Part shown: in pieces, positions 35,947 to 48,747 of the stretch
Layout: each line of letters starts with the position of its first letter
How positions within the stretch are numbered: the first letter of the stretch is position 1
Source: Burkholderiales bacterium
GTDB lineage: Bacteria; Pseudomonadota; Gammaproteobacteria; Burkholderiales; SG8-39
Reading direction: 5' to 3'
Length of the DNA stretch: 64,000 nt
NCBI GenBank assembly: GCA_020848075.1
Contig: JADLAV010000046.1
Location: 1 to 64,000, forward strand
The notes under the pieces: model-generated
The model's database searches: none
Told to the model about the DNA's origin: nothing
What the model saw: the letters and a program-made list of their open reading frames with translations, nothing else
Position numbers and translations under genes: made by a program

Positions 35947-36804
35947 ATGGCAACGATCGGCGACATCTTCATCATCGATTCGAACACCGCGGAGGCGCGG
36001 CCGGTTGCGTCCGGGACCGAAAAGACCCTGTGCAGCCCGGCGTTGTGCGGCGCCAAGAACCTGACCGTGTACCGGCGCTCGATCGCGCAGGGCAGGCAGT
36101 TCGATCTCCGGGCCGGGCCCGACTACCACCTGGTGTACGTGATAGCGCCCGCCAAGGGCGCCATCCACTTCGGCAGCGTTGGCCACGACGCGGCCGAAGG
36201 CGCCGGAGTCCTGCTCGCACCAGGCGAATCGGCGCGCTTCGACGCCTCCGGATCGGCGATGGACCTGCTGCACATGGTGGTGCCGAAGCCTCCCGCGGCG
36301 GTCGAAGCCGGGCTGCCCGGAAGCCCGGGGTATTACTTCGACCGGAAGTCGCTCCGCGCGCTGAGCGATGCGAGCGGCGGGCGCATCCGCCGCTTCTGCG
36401 CCGAGTCGAGCGTCCGGCTCGCGGACGGGAGCCGGCTCACCCCGACCAATGCCATCCAGGCCGGAGAGATGCATTACAAGGCGGGCGGCAGCTCGCCCTA
36501 CCACGTGCACGGGGGGACCGACGCCAATCCGGAAGGCCCGTACCACTGCTACATGACGTTCAAGGGGCGCGGCGTGGTCGAAGTGGAGAACGAGTTCCGC
36601 GAGCTCGCACCCGGCACGCTCGTGTACTTTCCTCCCGGCGTGCCGCACCGGCTCCGCTCCCACGGCGGTCCGCTGGACTACTTCGAGATCCAGGCTTGGA
36701 GGAGCTTCAAGACGACGGTGCTCAGCGAGGAAGCCCAGGGGCTCAAGTGGTTCTACGAGCGCGAGCGGCCGAACGACACGCTCGTGGAGTGGAATCAGAG
36801 CTGA
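35947..36804 (+). CDS. Bicupin-like protein
   Basis: A 285-residue cytosolic protein. The C-terminal cupin domain is clear: SSPYHVHGGTDANPEGPYHCYMTFKGRG gives motif 1 histidines, and FRELAPGTLVYFPPGVPHRLRSHGGPLDYFEI gives motif 2. The N-terminal half (FDLRAGPDYHLVYVIAPAKGAIHFG, AAEGAGVLLAPGESARFDA) looks like a second, degenerate cupin. The ATG at 35947 is chosen; an in-frame GTG 48 bp upstream adds little. It converges with the radical SAM gene (12-bp gap) and diverges from the short peptide ORF. Metal-dependent dioxygenase or isomerase roles are possible; the substrate is unknown. Confidence 0.75.
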   Translation: MATIGDIFIIDSNTAEARPVASGTEKTLCSPALCGAKNLTVYRRSIAQGRQFDLRAGPDYHLVYVIAPAKGAIHFGSVGHDAAEGAGVLLAPGESARFDASGSAMDLLHMVVPKPPAAVEAGLPGSPGYYFDRKSLRALSDASGGRIRRFCAESSVRLADGSRLTPTNAIQAGEMHYKAGGSSPYHVHGGTDANPEGPYHCYMTFKGRGVVEVENEFRELAPGTLVYFPPGVPHRLRSHGGPLDYFEIQAWRSFKTTVLSEEAQGLKWFYERERPNDTLVEWNQS

Positions 36805-36816
36805 GCCACCTGCCTG

Positions 36817-37959
36817 CTACGGCATGACTTCGCAGAACTCGTAGATCTCCGCGTCCGCGAGGCGCTTGCGCACCGGCATCGGCGCGCGGGCGAACCAGCC
36901 CTTCGGATCGTGCCGGTCGACCTCCTCGCCCATGAAGCGGATCAGCTCGCAGGTCGGCTCGGTGACGTTCTGGCGCCAGGCCGCCTCCCCTTTCACGTAG
37001 GCGAGGTACATGTTCTTCATGCAGTTCCCGCGGCAGTAGTGGTAGGCGGCGCAGTCCCGGCACGGCATCGCCGGATGGGGCTGGAGCGGGCTCTTGCGCA
37101 CCCAGTTCTCCTTGACGTCGCCCTGCTGCAGCTCTGGCAGGTAGAGCATGTCCGGGCACGGAAAGATCTTGCCGTCGGGCATCACGTTGAGGAGATTGGT
37201 CGAGACGCGGCACTGGGTCATGCCCCCGCACAGCTCGTTGATGCGCGACGGGACCACCTTGTTCCGCACGGTGCCCATGATCGGCACGACCGGGTAGAGC
37301 GCCTCGGAGGAGAAGAACTTGTCGACGAGCTGTGCGAGCACGTGCTTCTTCTGCTCGACGGCTGCGGGGGTCTGGGCGCCCTCGTCCTGCGCGAACTGGA
37401 AGTAGACGTGGTCGAACGTGCCGGTCAACGCGTCCAGCTCCTCGAAGGTGGTCTCCGCGCTCCACCAGGTGACGCGCGCGGTCAGCGTCGCGGCGGTGCG
37501 GCTGCGGATCGCCCGTGCGTTCTGCAGGACCTTGCCGTAGACACCCTTGCCGCGGAACCCGTCGGTGACGCGCTCGCCGCCGTCCACCGAGATCATGAAG
37601 TTCGAGAGCCGTGCGAGTAGCGCGTCGGGCAGGCGATCGAGCAGCGTGCCGTTGGTCTGGATGTTGAAGCGGCACTCCGGAAACCGCGCCATCAGCTCCA
37701 GCGCGAAGTCGGTGTTGAGGGCCGGCTCGCCGCCGTACAGCGTGATGTACACCTCGCGGTCGGCGAGGTGCTCGTCCACGAAGGCGCGGAGCTGTTCGGC
37801 CGTGTAGGTGGCGTGCTTCTGCGAGCGCAGGACGTCGCCCACGCCCAGGCTGCAATAGGTGCACTTGAGGTTGCACTTCAGCGTCGTCAGGAGCTGCAGC
37901 TCGACGCGATGTCCGACGAAGATCGGCTCGGCGGCGCTCGCCGCCATCAGGCCTTCCAT
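36817..37959 (-). CDS. SPASM-domain radical SAM enzyme, peptide-maturase-like
   Basis: 380 residues. The radical SAM cluster motif is CNLKCTYC (Cys29, Cys33, Cys36), followed by YGGEPALN and ISVDGGERVTDGFRGKGVY. The C-terminal SPASM domain is complete: C-x12-G-x4-C (from QCRVS to FPCPD), C-x2-C-x5-C-x3-C (CRDCAAYHYCRGNC), then a last Cys in EPTCELI, giving ligands for two extra [4Fe-4S] clusters. This class (PqqE, AlbA, sulfatase maturases) modifies peptides or proteins. The last 26 residues form a tail beyond SPASM that also ends the short ORF at 35608-35733. The ATG at 37959 has an AAGGA ribosome site. Confidence 0.88.
   Translation of the reverse strand: MEGLMAASAAEPIFVGHRVELQLLTTLKCNLKCTYCSLGVGDVLRSQKHATYTAEQLRAFVDEHLADREVYITLYGGEPALNTDFALELMARFPECRFNIQTNGTLLDRLPDALLARLSNFMISVDGGERVTDGFRGKGVYGKVLQNARAIRSRTAATLTARVTWWSAETTFEELDALTGTFDHVYFQFAQDEGAQTPAAVEQKKHVLAQLVDKFFSSEALYPVVPIMGTVRNKVVPSRINELCGGMTQCRVSTNLLNVMPDGKIFPCPDMLYLPELQQGDVKENWVRKSPLQPHPAMPCRDCAAYHYCRGNCMKNMYLAYVKGEAAWRQNVTEPTCELIRFMGEEVDRHDPKGWFARAPMPVRKRLADAEIYEFCEVMP
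36821..36899 (+). repeat. 79-bp direct repeat, copy 2
   Basis: This copy is the 3' end of the radical SAM gene and matches 35612-35690 at 76 of 79 positions. On the minus strand the identity stops at the stop codon of both frames. Confidence 0.9.
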
Positions 37960-38063
37960 GTGTCCTTCCGCGAGTGGTTGTCGAGAGGGTCGCAAACATC
38001 GCACCGGCGCTGGGCGCGGACAAGCATCCAGATCACACGATTCCCACCCTGCGCCACGTTCAT

Positions 38064-38312
38064 CCCCTCCTCTCCGAGGAGGGGACTTTGTTTCTCCCCT
38101 CCTCATTGAGGAAGGGATGAAGAAGGTCCCCTCCTCTCCGAGGAGGGGTGTCACGCGGAGCGTGACGGGGTGGTGCAGTGCTTGCGAACGCTGCAACCAC
38201 TCCGCTGGGCTTCGACTGAACCACCCCGCCGGGCTTCGCCCGGCACCCCTTGAAAAGGAGGGGACTCTCTCCTCCTCTTCTTCGCGCGGAGGAATTTTAA
38301 AAAGGGGTGCGT
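38064..38312. repeat. Intergenic mosaic of palindromic repeats
   Basis: A 21-bp palindrome-like unit (CCCCTCCTCTCC followed by GAGGAGGGG) occurs identically at 38064-38084 and 38128-38148, with a variant at 38097-38116. Then come an inverted repeat GTCACGC/GCGTGAC (38150-38166), two versions of a CACTCCGCTGGGCTTCG-like unit, the hairpin CCGGGCTTCGCCCGG (38229-38243) and an end in AAAAAGGGGTGCG. This is the pattern of dispersed intergenic repeats in GC-rich proteobacteria. The 500-bp gap it occupies holds no gene. Confidence 0.7.
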
Positions 38313-38330
38313 CCTGCCAGGCGCACCAAA

Positions 38331-38358
38331 CGAAAAACCCCGCCTGCGCGGGGTTTTC
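38331..38358 (-). terminator. groEL terminator
   Basis: On the minus strand: CGAAAACCCCGC, short loop, GCGGGGTTTTTCG, with a T-run after the stem. It lies about 100 bp beyond the groEL stop. Confidence 0.85.
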
Positions 38359-38459
38359 GTACTGCGGGAAGGAGGTTCCGAACGGGAGCTGCGGGAGGGA
38401 ACCTGCCGGCCCCCCCTGTTCGTGCCCTTCCGATGGATATCGGATGCGCGGCTAGCGCA

Positions 38460-40127
<1,668 letters not shown>

Positions 40128-40151
40128 CTAGATGTCTCGGTTGACGCGTGG

Positions 40152-40439
40152 TTACTCGACGATTCCCATGATGTCTTCTTCGCGCATCACCAGCAGCTCC
40201 TGGCCCTCGACCTTGACGGTCTGGCCGGAGTACTTGCCGAAGAGGACACGGTTGCCGACCTTCACGTCCAGCGGACGGAGCTTGCCGTCCTCGAGGATCT
40301 TGCCGTTGCCGACGGCAACCACTTCGCCCTGGTCGGGCTTCTCGCCCGCGCTGTCCGGAATCACGATCCCGCCCGCCGTCTTGCGCTCTTCCTCCAGGCG
40401 CCTGACGATCACGCGATCATGCAAAGGACGGATTTTCAT
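40152..40439 (-). CDS. groES: Co-chaperonin GroES
   Basis: 95 residues. [21 protein letters not shown] is the canonical start. The mobile loop is [18 protein letters not shown], and [28 protein letters not shown] closes the fold. AGGAG lies 8 nt upstream of the ATG at 40439; a longer in-frame extension is not supported. It is the first gene of the groESL operon. Confidence 0.98.
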   Translation of the reverse strand: MKIRPLHDRVIVRRLEEERKTAGGIVIPDSAGEKPDQGEVVAVGNGKILEDGKLRPLDVKVGNRVLFGKYSGQTVKVEGQELLVMREEDIMGIVE

Positions 40440-40523
40440 ACGTATTTCTCCTACATGGGTTAGTAAGCGATCGCCCACTTGCATCCGGGCAGCCGGCTCG
40501 ACGAAAGCGCACGGAAGCACCTG

Positions 40524-40550
40524 TTAGCACTCCCGGTTAGCGAGTGCCAA
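40524..40550 (-). promoter_or_regulatory. CIRCE operator (HrcA binding site)
   Basis: TTAGCACTC, nine spacer bases, then GAGTGCCAA: the CIRCE inverted repeat with one mismatch from the perfect right arm (GAGTGCTAA). It overlaps the expected transcription start of groES, so HrcA binding would block initiation. hrcA itself is not in the window. Confidence 0.93.
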
Positions 40551-40579
40551 TAATAGGGGCTGAGGCCCCGATTTTCAAG
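40550..40579 (-). promoter_or_regulatory. groESL promoter with overlapping sigma-70 and sigma-32 elements
   Basis: On the minus strand TTGAAA, 17 bp, TATTAT gives a near-consensus sigma-70 promoter. The same bases read CTTGAAA, 13 bp, CCCCTATT, close to the heat-shock sigma-32 consensus. CIRCE begins at the -10 box. The sequence therefore shows dual sigma recognition plus HrcA repression; use of both is inferred. Confidence 0.75.
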
Positions 40580-40690
40580 AGGCGGGTTTGCAGCGAAGCC
40601 TTCTGCCGCTGGCGGAGGCCCTGCCGGGCGAGGTCGGGCGCGCGGCCGCATCTCCGGCTGCGTCTCGCTCCGGCGCGCCGCCCTCGCCGC

Positions 40691-41722
40691 TCACCGCCAG
40701 AGCTCGACGCGCCCGCCACTCCGCTGGATCCGCTCGGCCTTCGCCTGCAGGAAGCGCTGGAACGAGGGCTCGGTGCGATAGCCGCCGCTCGACACGTAGT
40801 CGAACGAGCCCGCGAGATGGAACGGGCGCAGGTAGGCCTCGATGCGGAACGCCTCCTTGCCCCGGTCATCGAAGAACACGATGCTCGGCGTGTACGCCAC
40901 GTCGAGCTCGCGCGCCCATGCGTCGGCCGCGCGTTTCCTACCGTCGGGCGTGACGAGCTCGGACTTCGATCCCAACACCACGCGCGCCACATCGAAGCGC
41001 GCGATCTGCTCGAGCACCTCCTGTCGGGTGAAGCCGTCCTTGTGCATCTCGTCGCAGCCCGAGCAGTAAGGCGTCTCGAAGACGACCGCCAGCGGCTTGC
41101 CGCCCGGTGTCCGGGTGAGGTCGAGCGGCGCCTTCATGAAGAAGGACGCGGCATGCAGCTCCGGGCTTGCCGACTCCTTCACCGCCGTCTTCATGTATTC
41201 GGAGAACGGGATCTCCCGCTCCTTCTTTCCGGCGACGTAATCGACCACGGCCTCGAAGCGGTGCGGCGGGTAGTAGCCGTTCAGCCGCACGACGACCTCG
41301 CCACGCTCGTCGAGGAAGATCAACGTGGGCGTGAACTGCACCTTCAGCATCGCCGCGAACTGCTTTTCGGTCATCGCCTTCCCGTCGAGCCAGGTCACCT
41401 CGCGATCGCCCCAGATGTTGACGTCGATGCCCGCCAGGTGCTTGCGCGCCTTGTCCACGATCGACTTCTGCGTGAAGTTGGTCGACAGGAGCTTCGCGCA
41501 ATAGGGGCAGCCGTTCTGATGGAAGTAGATCATCACGCGCTTGCCCTGCTTCGCCGCATCGCGCACGTCCTCGCGCAGATCCAGGAACGTCTGCGCGAAC
41601 CAGGCGGGGAGCTCGTTCGCGTCGGACGACAGCCCCTGTGCATGCGCGCCTGAGCCCGCGAGGAGTCCGCCCGCGAGCAATCCCACGGCAAGCACGCGTT
41701 GAATGCCAGTGCGTCGGTTCAT
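40691..41722 (-). CDS. Exported protein with two thioredoxin-like domains
   Basis: 343 residues. The ATG at 41722, with a GGAG-rich ribosome site, gives a signal peptide (MNRRTGIQRVLAVGLLAGGLLAGSGAHAQ). The first domain has KRVMIYFHQNGCPYCAKLL, a CPYC redox centre, and VQFTPTLIFLDERG with the cis-Pro. The second has LAVVFETPYCSGCDEMHKD, a CSGC centre, and VAYTPSIVFFDDRG. It resembles SoxW/thioredoxin_2-type periplasmic reductases, duplicated in tandem. It probably reduces or holds periplasmic thiols. It is transcribed alone. Confidence 0.83.
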   Translation of the reverse strand: MNRRTGIQRVLAVGLLAGGLLAGSGAHAQGLSSDANELPAWFAQTFLDLREDVRDAAKQGKRVMIYFHQNGCPYCAKLLSTNFTQKSIVDKARKHLAGIDVNIWGDREVTWLDGKAMTEKQFAAMLKVQFTPTLIFLDERGEVVVRLNGYYPPHRFEAVVDYVAGKKEREIPFSEYMKTAVKESASPELHAASFFMKAPLDLTRTPGGKPLAVVFETPYCSGCDEMHKDGFTRQEVLEQIARFDVARVVLGSKSELVTPDGRKRAADAWARELDVAYTPSIVFFDDRGKEAFRIEAYLRPFHLAGSFDYVSSGGYRTEPSFQRFLQAKAERIQRSGGRVELWR

Positions 41723-41838
41723 TGGTCTTCCTCTCCTGGCGGACGTGTCCGCGCCGCGAGCGTCGGCCCCGTCACGCGGAGTCGGACGAGGCCGGGTTGC
41801 CGGGCGCGCGCTCGCGCGCATGGACGGGGCGGTGCACG

Positions 41839-41872
41839 AAAAAAAACCCGCGAACGGCAAGCCGTCCGCGGG
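41839..41872 (-). terminator. Terminator after the diiron oxygenase gene
   Basis: On the minus strand CCCGCGGACGGC, a short loop, GCCG and CGCGGG are followed by eight T. It lies about 175 bp past the stop of the gene at 42047-42928, within a 324-bp gap (41723-42046) that otherwise shows only polypurine GGAGGAGG tracts and no gene. Confidence 0.7.
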
Positions 41873-42046
41873 GCCCAATGGCAGGACCGAGGAGGAGGAG
41901 GATGGCCCTGCCGGAGGAGGAGGTGGATGGCGGCGCGTCGCGCCGCCGTCTCGCTTCAAGCGAATATTAGCCAACACTGATCTCTGCCTCTGTGACCTAG
42001 GTCCCATTCGGGGACGGCCGGCTGTGCACACGGGCCGCGGCGCCAG

Positions 42047-42928
42047 TCACCGCTCGTCGCCCACCCGCCAGCCCACCGAGCGCAGGAACTCGATCGTCGG
42101 CGCCGTCGCCTGCGCGACGAACGCGCGCCGCGCGGGATTGGCGCGGGCGAGCGCCCCCCAATCGGTCTGCGGCGGCAAGCCGGCGCCAAGGTAGAGCACC
42201 CGCGGCGGGTAGCAGAGGCGCCGCGCGTACTGCGCGACCGCCATCGCGACGACCGGCGAGAGCGCCAGGCGCTGCCACGGCGCCAGCCGCCGCACCGCCT
42301 CGGCGCAAACGGCCCGCGTGTGCGCGATGTGGCGGGCCTCGTCGCGCGCGTGCAGCCGCGCCATGTGGTACACGACCGCGCTCACGATGACGTCCTCCAC
42401 GCCGCGCGGCACCATCCGGTTCAGCCGGTCCCCGAGCTCCTCGCCGATCACCGTGACTGTCCAGAAAAGCGCACCGGGAAACGGGAGCAGGCGGCCGAGC
42501 GCAGTCGCCGCGGCGGAGCGGGGCCGGGCCGCCGCAGGAATGCGGACGCCCGCGCGGCCGAGCAGCTCGAGGAACATCAGGCTGTGGCCTGCCTCCTCGC
42601 GAATCTCGTTCAGGTAATACCTGCGCCGCTCGGGATCCGGCTCGCGATCGATCGCGCCGCCGAGGCGCTGGATGAAGAGGCTTTCCAGCCACAGCCCGGC
42701 CTCGAGCAGGTAGGCGAACTCGTGGTGCGAGAGCCGGCGGCGGACCGCGAGCGGCAGCGCCTCGAACTCCGCGATGCCCGCGAGCGAGAGCGCGTCCGGC
42801 GGGAGCCACCAGGCATCCATGGCGACGCTCTCCCAGCGCAACACTGCGAGCGGATCGACGTAAGGTGCGCTCGAAGCATTCAAGCGCTTGAACAGGCGCG
42901 TTTGCGCGGATGCGAGCGTTTCGGGCAT
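42047..42928 (-). CDS. AurF-like diiron oxygenase (ferritin-like)
   Basis: A 293-residue helical protein. Carboxylate/histidine ligands appear in the expected order: an early Glu (LLEAGLWLESLFI), E-x2-H in NEIREEAGHSLMF, Glu in VIGEELGDRL, and E-x2-H in HARDEARHIAHTRAVC. This is the di-metal pattern of the AurF p-aminobenzoate N-oxygenase family. The start at 42928 (MPETLASAQTRLFKRL) is chosen; the longer frame upstream lacks character. Its start sits in the palindrome GCATGC, facing the luciferase-like gene. Substrate unknown. Confidence 0.7.
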   Translation of the reverse strand: MPETLASAQTRLFKRLNASSAPYVDPLAVLRWESVAMDAWWLPPDALSLAGIAEFEALPLAVRRRLSHHEFAYLLEAGLWLESLFIQRLGGAIDREPDPERRRYYLNEIREEAGHSLMFLELLGRAGVRIPAAARPRSAAATALGRLLPFPGALFWTVTVIGEELGDRLNRMVPRGVEDVIVSAVVYHMARLHARDEARHIAHTRAVCAEAVRRLAPWQRLALSPVVAMAVAQYARRLCYPPRVLYLGAGLPPQTDWGALARANPARRAFVAQATAPTIEFLRSVGWRVGDER

Positions 42929-42986
42929 GCGAGTGGCGCAAGTGTCGCGCCCGGCCGTGCGGATCCCTGTCGCAGGCGCGATCAGG

Positions 42987-44105
42987 ATGGCAATATACAA
43001 CGCCCCTCGCCGCCGGCGCACTGCGGGATTCGATGTGCGATTCGACCTCTTCCACGAGCTCGCGATGCCTCCTGCGCTGGCGCGCAGCGAAGCGGACATG
43101 TTCGCGCAAACGCTCGCCGAGATCGCCGCCGCGGATGCGCTCGGCTTCGACTGCGCCTGGCTCGTCGAGCATCACTTCATGCCTGGCTACTCGCATTCGT
43201 CGAAGCCGGAGCTCGTGCTCGCTGCGTGCGCCGCACGGACCGAGCGGCTGCGCCTCGGCCTCGCGATCATCCCGCTGCCCTACCATCATCCGGTGCACGT
43301 CGCGGAGCGGATCGCGACCCTGGACATCCTCTCCGGCGGCCGGCTCGAGGTCGGCATCGGGCGCGGCTTCTCGCCGCCGGAGTACGCCGCGTTCGGCGTG
43401 CGCATGGAGGACAGCCGGCAGCTCGTCGCCGAGTCGCTCGAAGTGCTGCGCGCGAGCTTCCGCGGCGCGCCGGTGACCGCCGCGGGACCGCGCTTCCCGC
43501 TCGACGGCGTGCGCATCGTGCCGCACCAGATCCAGCAACCGCACCCGCCACTTTGGACCGCCGCGGTCAGCCCGGACACTTTCGACTGGGCGGCACGCGA
43601 GGCGCTCGGCGTTCTCGTCGGCCCGTTCAAGCCCTGGTTCATGGCCGAGGCGGACATCCGCCGCTATCGCGACGCGTGGATCGGCCCCGAGGCGCCGCGC
43701 GTCGGCGTGACGGTCGGCATGCTGTGCCTGCCGGATGGTCGCCGCGCCCGCGCGCTGGCGGCGCCCGCCCTCTCCTGGTTCTACGGTGAGCTGCTGCGCG
43801 TCACCGCGCCGGTGCTCGAGCAGCTCTACCCGTCATACGAGCACTTCCGCGCGATGGGGAAATTCCGCAGGCTCGCGAAGCTCGGCGCGCGGCCGCGGTT
43901 CCTCGCCGCGGCCGGGATGACGATTGTCGGCGATCCCGCTGAATGCATCGCACGCATCCGCAGGCTGGAGGCGGCCGGGGTGACGCATCTGCTCTGTGCG
44001 GTCGGGGCTGGTGCGCTGCCGACCGAAGTGGTCCGGGAGTCGCTCGAGTGCTTCGCACGAGAGGTCATGCCGGCGTTCCGCCGGGATGACGACGCCCAGC
44101 GCTGA
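42987..44105 (+). CDS. LLM-class flavin-dependent oxidoreductase
   Basis: A 372-residue bacterial luciferase-like monooxygenase. FDVRFDLFHEL, ALGFDCAWLVEHHF, ERLRLGLAIIPLPYHHPVHVAERIATLDILSGGRLEVGIGRG and IVGDPAECIARIRRLEAAGVTHLL are the family landmarks for FMN/F420 binding. The ATG at 42987 is chosen; another in-frame ATG at 42927 overlaps the divergent gene start. The pair of oxygenases (diiron and flavin) face each other and may share a promoter and pathway. Substrate unknown. Confidence 0.85.
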   Translation: MAIYNAPRRRRTAGFDVRFDLFHELAMPPALARSEADMFAQTLAEIAAADALGFDCAWLVEHHFMPGYSHSSKPELVLAACAARTERLRLGLAIIPLPYHHPVHVAERIATLDILSGGRLEVGIGRGFSPPEYAAFGVRMEDSRQLVAESLEVLRASFRGAPVTAAGPRFPLDGVRIVPHQIQQPHPPLWTAAVSPDTFDWAAREALGVLVGPFKPWFMAEADIRRYRDAWIGPEAPRVGVTVGMLCLPDGRRARALAAPALSWFYGELLRVTAPVLEQLYPSYEHFRAMGKFRRLAKLGARPRFLAAAGMTIVGDPAECIARIRRLEAAGVTHLLCAVGAGALPTEVVRESLECFAREVMPAFRRDDDAQR

Positions 44106-44444
44106 ACGCATCGCCGCCGAGCGGCTTGCCGGCATGCTCGGGGAACCCTTCCAGGCAAACGCATCACATGCGAGTTCCCGGATGCGCCGCGTCCGCGGAC
44201 CCGCACCCTTCAGATTCCCTTAAGTCGCCGCGTTCAGCATGTCGGGTATGCGCAGCAATTCGATTTCCTTCCGGCGCATGCGTGAAGACAAGCGTCGCCG
44301 TGCAGTCCAAGCGCGCCGGCGGAGCGCAAACCCTTTTTCCCGCCTCGCCCGGCTCCCTCCCCCCCGGACGCGCGCGGGATGCGCGGCGGACGATTCCAAA
44401 CCGTCCGTCGCGCACCTTCGAACCGGCGCGGCGCGAGGACGTCC
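44106..44444. other. Non-coding gap upstream of small envelope-type genes
   Basis: 339 bp with only low-complexity, Arg-rich open frames. A polypyrimidine/polypurine patch (CTCCCCCCCGG) occurs near 44355. I see no clear promoter, terminator or RNA gene. Confidence 0.35.
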
Positions 44445-44810
44445 ATGACGCTCATCGCGCAGCGCACGCGTTCTGACTCGCCAGCGCCCGAGAGCGTGCA
44501 CCCAGGCGCCGGCGGAGCCCGCGCTCGCGGCAGTGCGGCCGCCGCCGCGCGCGCTGGTCGGTTCGCCCTTGCGCTCGTGCAGGGCGCGGGTTACACCCGC
44601 GATCCGCTGCGCGGGGTGCGGATCTCCATCGCCGATGCCGCAGGGGCTGTCGTCATGACGGCGACAGTGGACGTGCCCGCGTTGCTCGCGGCATCGCTCG
44701 CGCCCGGGGCATACACGGCGATCGCGACGTATCGCAATCAGGTCAAGCTGTGCGACATCGACGTCCGGCCGGACCGACTCGCGCGCGTGATGCTCGAATG
44801 GGGCGCGTGA
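44445..44810 (+). CDS. Small hypothetical protein with Cna-B/carboxypeptidase-regulatory-like fold
   Basis: 121 residues. After an Ala/Gly/Arg-rich N-terminus the second half shows beta-strand patterns, GVRISIADAAGAVVMTATVDVP and SLAPGAYTAIATYRNQVKLCDIDV, like a carboxypeptidase-regulatory-type domain. There is no clear signal peptide. The ATG at 44445 is the best start. I do not recognise the family; the strand pattern and coding-like composition make it a moderate call. Confidence 0.5.
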   Translation: MTLIAQRTRSDSPAPESVHPGAGGARARGSAAAAARAGRFALALVQGAGYTRDPLRGVRISIADAAGAVVMTATVDVPALLAASLAPGAYTAIATYRNQVKLCDIDVRPDRLARVMLEWGA

Positions 44811-44858
44811 CGGATGTCCGCACGGTCGCACGCACACCGCACCGAAGGGAATTGCATC

Positions 44859-44948
44859 ATGGCTGATCGAAATCGAATCGTCGCCGCAGGCGACCGCACG
44901 CAGTCGGGTGCGGGCGTGGGTGCCCGGACCGGCAGACTGCGGCATTGA
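44859..44948 (+). CDS. Possible 29-residue peptide
   Basis: MADRNRIVAAGDRTQSG then AGVGARTGRLRH. GAAGGGA lies 9 nt upstream of the ATG, and it sits between two small plus-strand genes. Basic and glycine-rich, with no membrane segment. It may be a chance ORF; only the ribosome site and position support it. Confidence 0.25.
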   Translation: MADRNRIVAAGDRTQSGAGVGARTGRLRH

Positions 44949-44980
44949 AGCAGTCCCACTCTGATTCGGAGGCTATCGAT

Positions 44981-45352
44981 ATGGCAACGCAAATCAAGCA
45001 TTGGCAAGACCCGGCGAACGCCGTCCTCGGCGCGTGGCTGATCGTCTCGCCGTGGGTGCTGGGGTTCGGTGAGACGCTCGCGCCGACCCTGAACGCAGTC
45101 ATTCTCGGATTCGCCATCCTCGCGGTGGCCCTCTTCGCGATCTACCGCGCGGAGGCCGGTGAGGCGTGGGCCACGTTCATACTGGGGCTGTGGCTCGTAA
45201 TATCGCCGTGGGCGCTTCGCTTCGCTAGCGCCGACACCCCGCGCACCGATGCGATGATCGTCGGCGTGCTCGTCGCGGCGCTCTCGATCTGGACGCTGCT
45301 CCGCAGCGGGCACCTCGGCGGTGGAGAGCACGGCACCGGCGCGGCCGCGTAG
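44981..45352 (+). CDS. SPW-repeat membrane protein
   Basis: 123 residues, four hydrophobic segments. Two copies of the SPW motif are visible: NAVLGAWLIVSPWVLGF and FILGLWLVISPWALRF. GGAGG lies 8 nt upstream of the ATG. This family of small inner-membrane proteins has no established function. The C-terminus is glycine-rich (GHLGGGEHGTGAAA). Confidence 0.88.
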   Translation: MATQIKHWQDPANAVLGAWLIVSPWVLGFGETLAPTLNAVILGFAILAVALFAIYRAEAGEAWATFILGLWLVISPWALRFASADTPRTDAMIVGVLVAALSIWTLLRSGHLGGGEHGTGAAA

Positions 45353-45489
45353 AGCGAACCTCTGGCGCCGACAGCGCGTGCGCGTAAAGCCGCCTGCGTT
45401 CTCGCGACGGTCCTGCGCACCAACGTCGCGACGGCGGCCGGCGACATGCGCGCCGGCCGCCGCGAGCACGTGACGAGATACAGCGCGCA

Positions 45490-48741
<3,252 letters not shown>

Positions 48742-48747
48742 CGCCCG

